Shown here: one piece after another, positions 63,236 through 64,000 of the stretch
Layout: every line of letters begins with the position of its first letter
Numbering within the stretch: position 1 is the first letter of the stretch
Assembly: GCA_037013495.1 (NCBI GenBank)
Contig: CM072802.1
Span: 61,927,483 to 61,991,482, forward strand
Length of the DNA stretch: 64,000 nt
Source: Hippophae tibetana
Taxonomy: Eukaryota; Streptophyta; Magnoliopsida; Rosales; Elaeagnaceae
Direction of reading: 5' to 3'
Program-made: the position numbers and the translations under genes
Notes under the pieces: model-generated
What the model saw: the letters and a program-made list of their open reading frames with translations, nothing else
Databases searched by the model: none
Told to the model about the DNA's origin: nothing

Positions 63236-64000
63236 AAAAAATTTATTTCTTGTTAGATGCAATTCCATTCATCATGTAAGATTTATTGATCACAAAATAT
63301 TAGGTTTGGCACCGTAAAAACAAGAAGATAACGAGGAATGCTCGTTTTGAGGTGCCACCGTTGTGGGCATTGATGGGCACCTCTAACACCTCGTGGGCAA
63401 AACCATGCCAACGATAGAATTTGATTGCAATTTTTTTCTCACATGTTTAGAATAGTATGTCATCTCGTAGTGGAAAGTTTCAGGATTTTATTGACACGGG
63501 AAGTATTTTTAGTCATTTTTTGAAGTGTTCGAAAAATCATGAAAATAGAAAATTCGGCCAAAACTATTGTTTCTTGTTGGATGCAATTCTTTTCATCATC
63601 TAAGATTTATTGCTCACAAAATATTAGGTTTGGCATGGTATAAATACGAATATGACAAGCAATGCTAGTTTTTAGGTGCCATAGTTGCGGGCATTTATGG
63701 GCACCTCTAACACCCCGAGGGCAAAACCATGTCAAAGGATGGAAGTTTAGGGCGATTGTTTTCACACATGTTTAGAATAGTGTTTCATCCTGTACTGGAA
63801 CGTTTTATTATTTTATGGAGGCGGGAAGTATTTTTAGTCATTTTTTAAACTATTCGAAAAATCATGAAAATAGATAATTCGGCAAAAATTCTTATTTCTT
63901 GTTGCATGCAATTCCATTCATCATCCAAGATTTATTTATCACAAAATATTAGGTTTGGCAAGGTTAAAATAAGAAGATAACACGAAATGCTCGTTTTGAG

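Larger units (their letters stand above)
27493..64000. repeat. Satellite DNA array, monomer about 325 bp, open at the right edge
   Basis: About 112 head-to-tail monomers fill 36.5 kb without any other sequence. Landmarks such as GGGCATT(G/T)ATGGGCACCTC recur every 325 bp or so. Two types alternate in most of the array. Type A has GGTAAAAATAAG, CTCGTTTTGAGG, CATGCCAACGATAG and TTTCATGATTTTATTGACACGG. Type B has GGTATAAATACG, CTCGTTTTTAGG, CATGTCAAACGATGG and TTTATGATTTTATGGAGGCGG. An A+B dimer is 650 bp (for example 59461 to 60111). I saw no inverted monomer. The left edge (27.5-30 kb) holds the most irregular copies. Centromeric, pericentromeric or knob-like position is possible but not shown. 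Confidence 0.97.

Noticed and set aside
27493-64000. CRISPR-like regular repeats
   Set aside because: The unit is a 325-bp satellite monomer with no short repeat and unique spacer pattern; the setting is a plant genome.

Overview
This window looks like plant heterochromatin, probably from a eudicot; I cannot place the species. The evidence is a Ty1/copia element primed by initiator Met-tRNA, a CACTA (En/Spm) DNA transposon with plant-type introns, long TG...CA solo LTRs with 5-bp target duplications, and a 36-kb tandem satellite array. I see no host protein-coding gene, rRNA, tRNA or CRISPR. Every recognisable coding stretch belongs to a transposable element, and most are broken.

Layout. 1-4354 (minus strand): a Tnt1/Tork-like copia element with its 5' LTR, primer-binding site and gag-protease-integrase-RT-RNase H. 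The reading frame is unbroken by frameshifts but carries four nonsense codons; the 3' LTR lies beyond position 1. 6064-15742: four members of one large LTR family (about 1.86 kb, ends TGATGAG...CTCATCA) in the same orientation. Two are solo LTRs with clear 5-bp target duplications, one is truncated and one is old and diverged. They are separated by AT-rich DNA in which I recognise nothing.

16741-26814: a CACTA transposon. From the left it carries a decayed TNPD-like transposase, then a TNPA/Ptta-like gene split by a fifth member of the LTR family (solo, opposite orientation, TSD CTAAG). On the minus strand it carries a Ulp1-type cysteine protease gene whose visible catalytic His, Asp and Cys codons survive. 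The two outer ends share a long inverted homology that includes the leader exon and splice donor, so transposase and protease genes converge from mirror-image promoters.

27493-64000: a head-to-tail satellite with a monomer of about 325 bp that runs off the right edge. Two monomer types, A and B, alternate as a roughly 650-bp dimer. Between 40.8 and 49.6 kb this becomes a very regular 977-bp trimer (A, a B/A hybrid, B). Within it a 2931-bp block is repeated with no difference I could see. Further displaced duplications (offsets about 5513, 3249 and 3900 bp) and a visible recombinant junction record unequal exchange. Each A monomer contains a perfect 12-bp dyad, and each B monomer a TATA-like motif.

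The strongest candidates for something new are the satellite's trimer history, its built-in dyad, and the mirror-promoter CACTA element with a protease gene. No dedicated undescribed gene system is visible.
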